This document shows positions 5,855 to 14,378 of a stretch of 20,683 bases of DNA, piece by piece (the stretch's first letter is position 1; each line of letters begins with the position of its first letter). The stretch is from DATBMY01 sp036554605 (lineage in GTDB: Bacteria > Acidobacteriota > Blastocatellia > UBA7656). The stretch is taken from contig DATBMY010000003.1 in assembly GCA_036554605.1 (NCBI GenBank), positions 1 to 20,683 of the forward strand, in the 5' to 3' direction. Under the pieces are notes generated by a model. It saw only the letters and a list, made by a program, of their open reading frames with translations. It ran no database searches and had not been told where the DNA came from. Position numbers and translations under genes: made by a program.

Positions 5855-8797
5855 TCAGTTGCCGGCCTTCTCTTTTGCGTCGGCCACGGGCTTGAGTCTT
5901 TCTTTCTCTTTCTCGCGCTCAAGGAAGGGAATACCTCGCTCCATCCATTCGGGCTTCGGCGCGCCCTTCAAATGATGATCGAAGAATTGCTGCAATCGCA
6001 TCACATAATCTTTTTGATTGATCCGCTTGCGGAGCCCATGAAATTCGCCGTTGTAATTGAACATATAGACTTCCTTGCCAAGCCGTCGCAAGGCGAGAAA
6101 ATACTCTATGCCCTGATACCACGGCACCGCGTCATCCTGGTCGTTATGAATCATCAATAGCGGCGTCCGCACGCGGTCGGCGTGAAAGACCGGCGAATTC
6201 TCTAGAAACAGCATGGGCGATTCCCACAGGTTTCCGCCGATGCGGCTCTGCGTGCGCTCGTACTGGAACTGGCGCGGCAGTCCCGTGCCCCAGCGAATCC
6301 CGCTATAAGCGCTCGTCATGTTCGCGACCGGCGCGCCGGCCGATGCCGCTTTGAATCGGTTGGTCTGCGTAATCATATAGGCGATCTGGTAACCGCCCCA
6401 GCTATGGCCCTGTATGCCGATGGCGCTCTCGTTTAGAAAACCGCGGTCGGCCACTTCCTGTATCGCCGGCAGCACGCACTTGATCGCGCTCTGTCCCGGA
6501 TGCCCCACCGTATAAACGATGTCGGGCATCAATACCAGATAGCCGTTGCTCGCGTAATAAGATGCGTTGACGTTATTGCCCGGTCGCGGGTCGACGAAGC
6601 GATGCAGCCCCTCCGAGAGCGTCTCGTAGATATAGACTATCATCGGGTACTTTTTCGACGGGTCGAAGTTCTCGGGCTTTATAAGCGTGGCGCTCAGCGC
6701 CACGCCGTCGGAGTTCCTGAAGCGAATAAGCTCGGCGCTCCCCCAAAGGAACTGTTCCTTTTGCGGATTCGCGTTGCTGACCTTCTTCATCTCTTTGAAG
6801 TCCGGGCCCGTTATGAGCAGGTCGGGATATTCGTTGAAAGTCGAGGCCGCCAGCATATAAACATCTGCCGCTTTCGCCTTGACGGGCGCGGAGTGAAATT
6901 TGGCCGTCATGACGAGGCGCTCGGGCACGGGGCCGTTTATGCGGTCGCGATAAAACCCTGATTCGCGCGTCCATTCGTTTTCCGCGCGCAGCAGCAGCGG
7001 CCGCGCCGGGTCAATAGATCTCTCTTCCGGGTCGAGCCTAACGTAGCGAAAGATTATCTTCTCCTTGCGCCCAACACCGTCGGTCAGGCTCTTTGCTACC
7101 GATCCGTCCGGCGCAACCTGCCATATATCGTAGCGGTCATAAATCAAAACGTATTTGTCATCGGCGGTCCACCCGGCCAACCCGTATGACCCGGCCCTGC
7201 CGGGCGAGTCGTGAGTTTCGTCCGAAAGGCTCACGCCGAGCTTCGATGTCAGGTTTGTTATCTTGCCATCGGGCACCGACACGGAATTCCAATCCTTGCC
7301 GTCGAAAAAGATCGCGTACCGGCTGCCGGGCGAGAAACTCACGTTCCACTGCTGCTTTTCGAGTAGATGCTTGCGGCCGCCCGACAGCGTGTCGACCAGG
7401 TAATAATCCGAGTAGTTCGCATCGACGCCAACCAGCAAACGGTGCGGGCGGTCGTCGCTGCCGATGGCCCATCGGCCGTCGTCGGACGGGTTAGCCTCTT
7501 CCATCTTCTCGTCGGCCAGCTGGACGAATCTCTTATCCTTCAGGTGAAAGACCGAGCGGTAAGAGCGATTGCGGTCTCGCTCGGCGCGCACGCGCTGCAT
7601 GGGCTGTATGAAATCATCCTTGTAATGCCAGAGGTCGGCCACCACCTTCTCTTCGGCCGGCTCATCGCCCTCTTCCTTTTCCGGTTCGGGCGCGGGGGCG
7701 ACGCCAAAGAAAATTTCGCCGCCGTCGCGCGAGAAGTTTATGCCGCCGCGCTCGCTAATCACCATGCCGGGACGCGCACCCGGCATGTCGGATGAAACTA
7801 TCTCTTCGGCGGCCGCCGCCTTGCGGTCCCAGTAGAACAATTCCATGCGCGGCTGCGCTGCGCCGGCCGAATCGCGGTCGCTGAGGAAAACAAGCTGCGT
7901 GCCTTTCTCATCCCAGGTCAGCTTCGTGTATTTGCCTTTTCCGGATAGCAGCGCCGTGGGCGCGTCCGCGCCGGTCGTCTTTATGACGTATGCGCCGTTC
8001 GTTTCTTCTTTCCTCGAAGATACCGCGTAGGCCAGATAAAGACCGTCGTCGCTGAACGCCGCATCGATCACGTCCGCGAATGAGCGGTCGGTTTTAGCCG
8101 ACAGGTCTTTGAGCACAAGCTCGCTGCCGTACTCTTTCTTTTTCTCTCTCCTGCGCGGCGTACGGTCCGGTTCGGGCTTTTTCTCTTCGGCCTTCTGCTC
8201 GGGTTTCGCCTCAGGTTTCGGCTCGGGTTTCGGTTCGAGTATGAGGCCGACAACAGCGGGGCCTTCCTCCGGAACCTTGAAGCTCTTTACCTGCTCGACG
8301 CGCGTGACCTCGCCCGTAGCCAGGTTCATAATGCCGAGCGCGTTTTTGGGCATCTCCTCGGGCTTCTTCTTCGCGCGCTTCGCAGCTTCCGTCTCGGCCT
8401 TCGACGGCTGGATCTGGAATATTACGAATCTGCTGTCGGCGGTAAATACCGGCGCGGAAGTTTGCGGCGGCGGCCCGGGCACGCCCGGCGTAGGCGGCGT
8501 GATATTAACGGGCTGCGCGCCCCGCGGGTGGCGGTACTCTTTGCCCGAGGCAAGCTCGCGGGCGACTATCTCTCCGTCGCCGTCCTGCGGCGCAAGCACG
8601 TAGGCCAGAAACCTCCCGTCGCGCGAAATGCGCTGCCCCTGTATCGAGCGCCACGAATCGTAATCCGCATGCGTGAGCGGGCGGCGGGTGGTCTGCTGGG
8701 CAATCGCGGTCGCACCGAGCAGGATTGCCACGAGCCACGCGGTTAGCTGTTTTCCCGGCCTGAAGCGAGATGAATGCGATAGAAGATGCCTCTTCAT
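5855..8797 (-). CDS. Secreted S9-family peptidase (prolyl oligopeptidase/acylaminoacyl-peptidase type)
   Basis: A 980-residue serine peptidase. A signal peptide covers residues 1 to about 33 (hydrophobic LTAWLVAILLGATAIA, then AQQ). A long propeller-like region follows (WD40/PD40-type units such as SRDGRFLAYV, SDDGLYLAYA, SPGSRYAIFF), and the alpha/beta-hydrolase domain occupies about 690-945. Catalytic residues: Ser799 in GHSWGGYQ, Asp888 in HNDQDDAVP and His920 in NGEFHGL. An oddity is a highly charged Pro/Glu/Lys insertion at about 188-221, probably a disordered surface loop, and a second acidic one near 370-384. It is longer than typical S9C enzymes (about 650-700). The start is supported by GAGGAG 8-13 bases upstream on the minus strand. 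It probably digests peptides in the periplasm or outside the cell. It converges with the QHNDH operon and diverges from padR; no functional link to either is evident. Confidence 0.92.
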   Translation of the reverse strand: MKRHLLSHSSRFRPGKQLTAWLVAILLGATAIAQQTTRRPLTHADYDSWRSIQGQRISRDGRFLAYVLAPQDGDGEIVARELASGKEYRHPRGAQPVNITPPTPGVPGPPPQTSAPVFTADSRFVIFQIQPSKAETEAAKRAKKKPEEMPKNALGIMNLATGEVTRVEQVKSFKVPEEGPAVVGLILEPKPEPKPEAKPEQKAEEKKPEPDRTPRRREKKKEYGSELVLKDLSAKTDRSFADVIDAAFSDDGLYLAYAVSSRKEETNGAYVIKTTGADAPTALLSGKGKYTKLTWDEKGTQLVFLSDRDSAGAAQPRMELFYWDRKAAAAEEIVSSDMPGARPGMVISERGGINFSRDGGEIFFGVAPAPEPEKEEGDEPAEEKVVADLWHYKDDFIQPMQRVRAERDRNRSYRSVFHLKDKRFVQLADEKMEEANPSDDGRWAIGSDDRPHRLLVGVDANYSDYYLVDTLSGGRKHLLEKQQWNVSFSPGSRYAIFFDGKDWNSVSVPDGKITNLTSKLGVSLSDETHDSPGRAGSYGLAGWTADDKYVLIYDRYDIWQVAPDGSVAKSLTDGVGRKEKIIFRYVRLDPEERSIDPARPLLLRAENEWTRESGFYRDRINGPVPERLVMTAKFHSAPVKAKAADVYMLAASTFNEYPDLLITGPDFKEMKKVSNANPQKEQFLWGSAELIRFRNSDGVALSATLIKPENFDPSKKYPMIVYIYETLSEGLHRFVDPRPGNNVNASYYASNGYLVLMPDIVYTVGHPGQSAIKCVLPAIQEVADRGFLNESAIGIQGHSWGGYQIAYMITQTNRFKAASAGAPVANMTSAYSGIRWGTGLPRQFQYERTQSRIGGNLWESPMLFLENSPVFHADRVRTPLLMIHNDQDDAVPWYQGIEYFLALRRLGKEVYMFNYNGEFHGLRKRINQKDYVMRLQQFFDHHLKGAPKPEWMERGIPFLEREKEKERLKPVADAKEKAGN

Positions 8798-8823
8798 TTT
8801 TATGCTCCTCGTGAATTGATCGA

Positions 8824-8849
8824 CTGCCGGACCTTAAAGCTGCCGGTCC
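8824..8849. repeat. Paired CTGCCGG repeats upstream of the S9 peptidase gene
   Basis: CTGCCGG occurs at 8824-8830 and again at 8840-8846, sixteen bases apart. The overlapping GGACC (8829-8833) and GGTCC (8845-8849) are inverted to each other. They lie 27-52 bases upstream of the S9 start codon, in its presumed leader or promoter, so they could be a binding site or a small stem. Function is unproven. Confidence 0.35.
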
Positions 8850-8912
8850 ACTGGTTTTTGGAGACAATAATCAACTTTGCGCCGCTAGTCCAGCCGCCCG
8901 CGACCTTAACAG

Positions 8913-8947
8913 GGTTGTAAGTCACAACCGCCCGCGGTAGCGGACGG
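8913..8947. repeat. Two overlapping stem-loops in the S9/PadR divergent region
   Basis: GGTTGT at 8913-8918 pairs with ACAACC at 8924-8929 around a five-base loop. CCGCCCGC at 8928-8935 pairs with GCGGACGG at 8940-8947 around GGTA with one mismatch. The two stems share bases 8928-8929, so they can compete. They lie in the middle of the 279-base divergent region; a dispersed intergenic repeat is the simplest explanation. Confidence 0.45.
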
Positions 8948-9016
8948 GTATAGTCAGCTACACCGCGCCGCGTCGCCAAAGTCGGAACCCCCGGCCGGGC
9001 TCGCGCGTACTTCCTC

Positions 9017-9046
9017 TTGACAATCTACAGGAAGCCCACTTAGAAT
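9017..9046 (+). promoter_or_regulatory. Sigma70-like promoter of the padR-permease unit
   Basis: A perfect -35 box TTGACA (9017-9022) is followed after 18 bases by TAGAAT (9041-9046), five of six matches to the -10 consensus. The predicted start of transcription near 9053 leaves a short leader with GGAGG at about 9068-9072 before the padR ATG. Confidence 0.75.
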
Positions 9047-9061
9047 GCGGCTCCTGTAGAT
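9023..9061. promoter_or_regulatory. Probable operator: 10-base inverted repeat around the padR promoter
   Basis: ATCTACAGGA at 9023-9032 is exactly inverted as TCCTGTAGAT at 9052-9061. The left half lies in the -35/-10 spacer and the right half at the predicted transcription start; the half-sites are 29 bases apart, near three helical turns. A second small dyad, TAGAT-A-ATCTA, spans 9057-9067. Position suggests that the PadR protein encoded next represses its own promoter here. Which dyad it binds is not known. Confidence 0.65.
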
Positions 9062-9076
9062 AATCTAGGAGGCGGG

Positions 9077-9409
9077 ATGGCAAAGACGAAATCTGACCTT
9101 TTGCAGGGCACGCTCGATATGCTGATTATGAAAACGCTCGCGCTCGAGCCGATGCATGGCTGGGGGATAGCGCTGCGCATACAGCAAATCTCTCACGACG
9201 TGTTGTGCGTCAACCAGGGGTCGCTCTACCCGGCGCTGTACAGGCTTGAGCAGCAGGGCTGGATAACGGCTGAATGGGGTAGCTCGGACAATAATCGTCA
9301 GGCGAAGTATTACCGGCTGACTCGCGCCGGGCGCAAGCAGCTTACCGAGCAGACCGAGAACTGGGAGCGGCTGTCGGCGGCCATCAATCGTGTGCTACAG
9401 ACCAGTTAG
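9077..9409 (+). CDS. PadR-family transcriptional regulator
   Basis: A 110-residue winged-helix repressor with the family pattern from the first residues: LLQGTLDMLIMKTLAL, then HGWGIALRIQQ, then NQGSLYPALYRLEQQGWI (recognition helix region, about 46-63) and NNRQAKYYRLTRAGRKQL (the wing). A C-terminal helix of about 25 residues would mediate dimerisation. GGAGG lies five bases upstream of the ATG. The gene stands 14 bases in front of a duplicated orphan permease, a pairing seen very often in Acidobacteriota, so it most likely controls that permease and itself through the dyad upstream. The inducing ligand cannot be told from sequence. Confidence 0.93.
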   Translation: MAKTKSDLLQGTLDMLIMKTLALEPMHGWGIALRIQQISHDVLCVNQGSLYPALYRLEQQGWITAEWGSSDNNRQAKYYRLTRAGRKQLTEQTENWERLSAAINRVLQTS

Positions 9410-9423
9410 CCGGAGGTAGTCTT

Positions 9424-12090
9424 ATGCCTGGCTTTATCGGCAGGTTTTTTCGGTTCCTGCGCTCGCTGCTGTCAAAAGATCGCCTGGAGCGCGAGATGGA
9501 TGCCGAGATGCGCTTCCACCTGGACATGCTCGCCGAAGAGAATCGCCGTCGAGGGATGAGCGAAAAAGAGGCGTACCTTGCGGCGCGGCGCAGTTTCGGC
9601 GGCCTGGAACAGCACAAGGAAGCTGCGCGCGACGCGCGCGGCGGGCGCAGGATCGAGGCGCTCGCGCAAGACATTCGATACGGCGCGCGCATACTCTGGA
9701 AAAACCCCGGGTTTACGCTCGTCGCCGTTGTGACGCTCGCGCTCGGTATAGGCGCGAACACCGCGATCTTCAGCGTGATTTACGGCGTGCTCATGAGGCC
9801 GCTCCCCTATTACGACGGCGCGCGGCTTGTAGTATTGAGCCAGCAGGCGCCGCTCGCCCGCCTCAACAACCAGCCTTTCTCGGTTAAAGAGATAATCGAT
9901 TATCGCGAGCGGAATCAATCGCTCGACTCGCTGGTCGAGCACCACACGATGTCATTCATCCTTCTGGGGCGCGAAGAGGCCGAGAGGGTGCAGACCGGCG
10001 TCGTATCGGCGAACTTCTTCGACGTGCTCGGCGTCAGGCCGTTGCTCGGACGGACCTTCGTCCCAGACGACGAAACTCACGGCTCGGATGCCGTTCTGGT
10101 TTTGAGCCACCGCTACTGGAAGCAGAGTCACGGCGGCGACCCGCATATCGTCGGCAAGGTCTTTCAGATGAATAACCGGGCGCACACGGTAGTGGGCGTG
10201 CTGCCGCCGATACCTCAATACCCGGACGAGCAGGATGTATATATGCCGACATCGCATTGCCCCACGCGTTCGTCCGAGCAGTTTATGGCGAACCGCAATG
10301 CGCGGATGATGAGCGTATTCGGGCGTCTCAAGCCGGGCGTCACACTCGAACAGGCTCAGTCGGACCTATCGACGATCGCGGCGAACTTGCGGAGGGAGTA
10401 CCCGGACTCTTATCCCGAGAGCCGGGGCTACGCCGTCCGGACCGCCTCTTTGCAGGGCGAGCTAACGCGCCAGGCCGAGCCGACTTTTCTTATACTGCTT
10501 GGCACGGCGGGGCTGGTGCTGCTGCTCGCTTGCGCGAACGTCGCCAACTTAAGTCTCGCCCGCCTCATGAGGCGCGAGCGCGAAATGGCCGTGAGAGCGG
10601 CTCTGGGAGCCGGTCGCGGGCGATTGGTGAGACAGTTGCTGACTGAGAGCACGATGCTCGCGCTCGCGGGCGGCGTGCTTGGACTTATCTTCGCGGCGGG
10701 GGCTTTGAGCCTGCTGGTTAGCTTTGCCGCGAGGTTTACCCCGCGCGCGAACGAGATAAGCATCGACGTATTCGTATTGCTTTTCACGCTCGTCATATCG
10801 CTCGGGACCGGGCTCGCCTTCGGGTTGATGCCCGCGCTTTCGTCGGATCAGAATCTCACGGCGGCGCTCAAAGAGGGCGGACGCACCTCGACCGGAGCAA
10901 AGCGAACGCGCGTGCGCAATGCGCTTATCGTTGCGCAGGTAGCAATATCGTTTATCGTCCTTATAGGCGCGGGGCTTATGCTCAGGAGCCTCATAAAACT
11001 CCAGCACGTCGACGCGGGGTTCAGCCCCGAAAGCGTGCTGGTCATGCGGGTGAGCCCGAACTGGTCGAAGTACACGACCCCCGAACAGAATCGCAACCTC
11101 TTAACCCGATTGATCGAGGATGTGAAGCATCAGCCCGGCCTTGTCTCGGCCGCGCTTTCAAACAGCTACCCTCTCAACCCGGCCGCGATAAATAATGGCC
11201 CATTCTATCAAAGCTTCAGGATTGAGAATCGTGACACCAGGGAAGGCGAGCTTGCGCCGCGCGCCGATTTCCGGGTTGTTACGCCTGATTATTTCGACAC
11301 GGTACGAATGGCGCTTGTCGCGGGCCGCTTCTTTACCGAAAGTGACGGCGCCAACTCTCCCGCGGTCGCCCTAATCAATCAGTCGACGGCCCGTCATCGC
11401 TGGGGCGATGAAGACCCGATTGGCAAGCGCATATCGTTCAATAACGGTCAGAACTGGGTCACCATCATAGGCATCGTAGGCGACGTGAAGCACTATGGCC
11501 TGGATCACGAGCCCGCCGACGAGATTTACAGGCCGCTCGCGCAGGTCGGTTTCGCCGGTTTCTTGCTTGCCCGCACTGCATCTGATCCTCTTGGGATGGC
11601 CGAGGCTTTGCGTCAGACCATCCATCGCATAGACCCCGAGATCGCCGTCGACCGCGTCCAGACGCTCGAGCAGGTGCGCAGCGAATCGGTTTCATCGCCG
11701 CGTCTGACGGCTATCCTCCTGGCGATGTTTGCGGGGCTCGCTCTGGTAATAACCGCGGCAGGCATAGCCGGCGTTATGGCGCTGTCGGTCAGCCAGCGAA
11801 CGCACGAGCTTGGAATACGCATGGCGCTCGGCGCGTCGCAGGGGCGCGTGCTAGGCATGGTTATCCGGCAGGGGATGTTTATGGTGGGCATCGGGCTCGC
11901 GCTCGGCATAGCCGGGGCGCTCCTGCTATCGCAAGTGATGGGCGCGCTGCTTTACTCGGTCGAGCCGACCGACCCGTTGACATTCTTCGCGGTCTCATTC
12001 GTGCTGCTTGCGGTCGCGGTGCTGGCCTGTTTCGCGCCCGCCCGCCGCGTGACGACTATCGACCCGATGATCGCGCTGCGCGGCGATTAA
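9424..12090 (+). CDS. Acidobacterial-type duplicated orphan permease (FtsX/MacB family)
   Basis: An 888-residue inner-membrane protein. Residues 1 to about 75 form the soluble prefix domain typical of these permeases (DRLEREMDAEMRFHLDMLAE, then AYLAARRSFGG). A transmembrane helix at about 97-120 (GFTLVAVVTLALGIGANTAIFSVIYG) leads into a MacB-like periplasmic domain. A first FtsX core with three helices comes next (from about 353, TFLILLGTAGLVLLLACANVANLSLARLMRR). The arrangement then repeats: helix, second periplasmic domain, and a C-terminal FtsX core (from about 765, with ERTHELGIRMALGA-like coupling-helix sequence). No ATP-binding domain is present or encoded nearby, hence 'orphan'. GGAGG precedes the ATG. 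Substrate is unknown; relatives export macrolides, lipoproteins or peptides, or act in envelope mechanotransmission. Confidence 0.92.
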   Translation: MPGFIGRFFRFLRSLLSKDRLEREMDAEMRFHLDMLAEENRRRGMSEKEAYLAARRSFGGLEQHKEAARDARGGRRIEALAQDIRYGARILWKNPGFTLVAVVTLALGIGANTAIFSVIYGVLMRPLPYYDGARLVVLSQQAPLARLNNQPFSVKEIIDYRERNQSLDSLVEHHTMSFILLGREEAERVQTGVVSANFFDVLGVRPLLGRTFVPDDETHGSDAVLVLSHRYWKQSHGGDPHIVGKVFQMNNRAHTVVGVLPPIPQYPDEQDVYMPTSHCPTRSSEQFMANRNARMMSVFGRLKPGVTLEQAQSDLSTIAANLRREYPDSYPESRGYAVRTASLQGELTRQAEPTFLILLGTAGLVLLLACANVANLSLARLMRREREMAVRAALGAGRGRLVRQLLTESTMLALAGGVLGLIFAAGALSLLVSFAARFTPRANEISIDVFVLLFTLVISLGTGLAFGLMPALSSDQNLTAALKEGGRTSTGAKRTRVRNALIVAQVAISFIVLIGAGLMLRSLIKLQHVDAGFSPESVLVMRVSPNWSKYTTPEQNRNLLTRLIEDVKHQPGLVSAALSNSYPLNPAAINNGPFYQSFRIENRDTREGELAPRADFRVVTPDYFDTVRMALVAGRFFTESDGANSPAVALINQSTARHRWGDEDPIGKRISFNNGQNWVTIIGIVGDVKHYGLDHEPADEIYRPLAQVGFAGFLLARTASDPLGMAEALRQTIHRIDPEIAVDRVQTLEQVRSESVSSPRLTAILLAMFAGLALVITAAGIAGVMALSVSQRTHELGIRMALGASQGRVLGMVIRQGMFMVGIGLALGIAGALLLSQVMGALLYSVEPTDPLTFFAVSFVLLAVAVLACFAPARRVTTIDPMIALRGD

Positions 12091-12204
12091 TCGCCGCCCG
12101 GCATTTACGCCATTTAGATAATTCGATTTGACCTCGCCGCGCAGAGGCGAACCGCGCCGGCCAGTCTCGTGTGTCCATAAAAGCTGCAAGGGAGCATATC
12201 AGTC

Positions 12205-13818
12205 ATGAAAAGAAATATGGTACCGGCCCTGCCGAAGCTCGCGTCGGCGCTCTTCATCGCGTGGATAGTTGTGGGCTTGGACTGCGGTGTGGCGGCTGCC
12301 GCTCAATCGTCATCTCAACCTTCAAGCAAGACCGAGTACGTATGCCCGCCGTGCGGGTGCGACAAGGACGGCGACGTTTTCGCCTCGCCGGGCGCGTGTA
12401 CATCCTGTGGCATGGCGCTCGTTGAAAAAGGGTCGGCGGCTGCCAGGCCCGCGCCCGCGCAGCCGCAGGGCCGCCGGCGGCAGGTCGCCATATTGATCTT
12501 CGACGGCGTTCAGATAATAGACTACACCGGCCCGTATGAAGTATTCGGGCAGGCCGGGTTCGATGTATTCACCGTGGCCGAGAAGGCCGATCCAATAACT
12601 ACCGCGATGGGTATGAAGGTCACGCCGGCCTATAGCATCGAGGATGCGCCCGACCCGAACATACTCGTCGTTCCCGGCGGGGGCGTGATTCAAACACAGA
12701 ACAACGCGAATGTGCTCAAGTGGATTCGAGAGACTTCGGCAAAGGCCGAGCATGTCATGTCGGTATGCAACGGGGCGTACATACTGGCGAAGGCGGGATT
12801 GCTCGACAATCTGACGGCAACGACATTTCACGGGCTGCTCGAAGGTCTTGTCACCATCGCGCCGAAGACGCGCGTCGTCGCCGACCGGCGCTTTGTCGAT
12901 AACGGCAAGATCATAACTACCGCGGGGCTCTCTTCCGGCATAGACGGCTCGCTTCATCTCATATCAAAGATATACGGCCGGGGCCGCGCGCAGATGATAG
13001 CGCTCAATCTCGAATACAACTGGCAGCCGGACTCCAATTACGCGCGCGCCGCGCTGGCCGACATGCGCATGCGCTTCAGGTACGATGAGATCGAAGCGGT
13101 GCCGCTCAACCGCGAAGGCGACCGCGACTGGTGGGAGAATCGCTGGCTCGTAAAAAGCGAGCTTTCGGCCTCCGCGCTGCTCGATAAGATAAATGAGACC
13201 CTGTCGACACAGGGCAAATGGAACAGGGTCGATGCTCGGCCTTCGAACGCCGCGTCGAGCATGTGGAAGTTCGCCGACGAGCATGGCAAGAGCTGGAACG
13301 GGGCCGCCACTGTTCAGCCGCTTCTGGGCGAGAAGAACAGATTCATCATGGCCGTAAAGATTTCGCGCTCGGATTCAAAGTCCGGCGATCTGGCGGCTGC
13401 TGATAAAAATGGCGCCGATAAGCTCGTCGTTAAGGACGCGTGGATTCAAGAAGCGGCGTCATCGCAAAGGGCGACCGCCGCGTTCATGGTCATCGAGAAT
13501 CAGAGCGCGCGAGGGTTGTCGCTTGTTTCGGCGAAAGCAGGATTCGCGGCCACGACCGAGCTGCACAAGATGGAGATGCAAAACGAGGTTATGCGCATGC
13601 GCAAGGTCGACCTGATCGCGGTGCCCGCGGGCGAAAGCGCGAAGCTCGACTCATCGACCGGATATCACCTGATGTTTATCGGGTTGAGCAACGATGTGAA
13701 AGAAGGCAGCCGCGTGAGCGTCACTTTGCAGTTTTCCGATTCGACCGAAAAGACCGTGCTGGTCGAGGTGAAGAAGCGCCAGTCCGTGGATGCGGTGGCG
13801 ACGAAGGAGAAGCAATGA
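12205..13818 (+). CDS. Exported fusion: heavy-metal-binding motif, DJ-1/PfpI domain, unassigned segment, PCu(A)C copper chaperone
   Basis: A 537-residue protein with a signal peptide (about 1-33). Residues 45-74 carry a heavy-metal-binding motif with Cys47, Cys50, Cys52, Cys65 and Cys68 ending in CGMALVE, like the HMBD of copper efflux proteins. Residues 92-275 form a DJ-1/PfpI (GATase1-like) domain with Glu112 and the nucleophile-elbow Cys188 in SVCNGAYILAKAG. Residues 285-395 match nothing I recognise. Residues 405-525 form a PCu(A)C chaperone: His454, Met465 (H-x10-M) and His488-x-Met490. PCu(A)C proteins carry Cu(I) to the CuA centre of cytochrome oxidase, often with Sco. The next gene is a Sco homologue overlapping by ATGA. 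A weak AGGGAG sits about 11 bases upstream. The protein probably binds copper in the periplasm; what the DJ-1 domain does there is unknown. Confidence 0.85.
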   Translation: MKRNMVPALPKLASALFIAWIVVGLDCGVAAAAQSSSQPSSKTEYVCPPCGCDKDGDVFASPGACTSCGMALVEKGSAAARPAPAQPQGRRRQVAILIFDGVQIIDYTGPYEVFGQAGFDVFTVAEKADPITTAMGMKVTPAYSIEDAPDPNILVVPGGGVIQTQNNANVLKWIRETSAKAEHVMSVCNGAYILAKAGLLDNLTATTFHGLLEGLVTIAPKTRVVADRRFVDNGKIITTAGLSSGIDGSLHLISKIYGRGRAQMIALNLEYNWQPDSNYARAALADMRMRFRYDEIEAVPLNREGDRDWWENRWLVKSELSASALLDKINETLSTQGKWNRVDARPSNAASSMWKFADEHGKSWNGAATVQPLLGEKNRFIMAVKISRSDSKSGDLAAADKNGADKLVVKDAWIQEAASSQRATAAFMVIENQSARGLSLVSAKAGFAATTELHKMEMQNEVMRMRKVDLIAVPAGESAKLDSSTGYHLMFIGLSNDVKEGSRVSVTLQFSDSTEKTVLVEVKKRQSVDAVATKEKQ

Positions 13819-14378
13819 TAAGGGGCTTGTCCGTGCTGCTTATTCTGACCGTATCCGCCGTCGCTCAATCCGCGGATGATTTATTACGCTCGCGCGTCTT
13901 TGAGAAGGACGGCGATTTCGCGCTGACCGATCATCACGGCAAGCAGTTTCAACTCAACAGCGCTCGCGGCAAAGTCGCATTGCTGTTTTTCGGCTATACC
14001 TCATGCGCCGAAGCCTGCCCGGTCGCGATGGCCAAGATCGCCGCGGTCTATAAGAGGCTGGGCGGCGGCCAGAAAATAGCGACGCTGTTTGTGAGCCTCG
14101 ATCCGGCAAGGGACACGCCCGCCGCGCTGGCCAGGTACTTGAGCCACTTCTCGGCCGCCGCGACGGGGCTGACCGGAAAGAAAGAAGAGATCGACGCGGT
14201 GGTGGCTCGCTACGGCGCGAAGTACGAGATTGAGAAGACCGATTCCGCGCTCGGCTATCACATAAATCATTCGACATACCTTTACGCGATAGATTCGGGC
14301 GGCAAGCTCCGTTTTCGATTCAATCACGAGGACAGCGCCGACCTCATCGCGGCGGGCGTCAAGCGTTTGCTCGAATGA
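13815..14378 (+). CDS. Sco1/SenC-family copper chaperone / thioredoxin-fold protein
   Basis: A 187-residue periplasmic protein starting with a signal peptide (MIRGLSVLLILTVSAVAQSA). The thioredoxin fold has the copper-binding pair Cys64 and Cys68 (CAEAC, the Sco CxxxC) and the distal His152 in NHSTYLYAID, so all three Cu ligands are present. Sco proteins help insert copper into, or reduce the cysteines of, the CuA site of cytochrome c oxidase. The ATG at 13815 overlaps the stop of the PCu(A)C fusion (ATGA) and the stop overlaps the following start in the same way. The open frame extends far upstream to 13440 but over the preceding gene; the signal peptide decides the start. Co-location with a PCu(A)C domain supports a copper-delivery job. 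Confidence 0.92.
   Translation: MIRGLSVLLILTVSAVAQSADDLLRSRVFEKDGDFALTDHHGKQFQLNSARGKVALLFFGYTSCAEACPVAMAKIAAVYKRLGGGQKIATLFVSLDPARDTPAALARYLSHFSAAATGLTGKKEEIDAVVARYGAKYEIEKTDSALGYHINHSTYLYAIDSGGKLRFRFNHEDSADLIAAGVKRLLE

Noticed and set aside
8052..8253. Charged Pro/Glu/Lys repeat in the S9 peptidase read as a separate minus-strand frame
   Set aside because: It is an in-frame disordered insert of the peptidase; the alternative frame has no start signal and only reflects the repeat.
12128..12156. TTGACC as a -35 box before the copper-fusion gene
   Set aside because: No acceptable -10 hexamer stands 16-18 bases downstream.
13440..13814. Upstream extension of the Sco open frame
   Set aside because: It overlaps the PCu(A)C domain in another frame; the signal peptide starting at 13815 and the ATGA overlap fix the real start.
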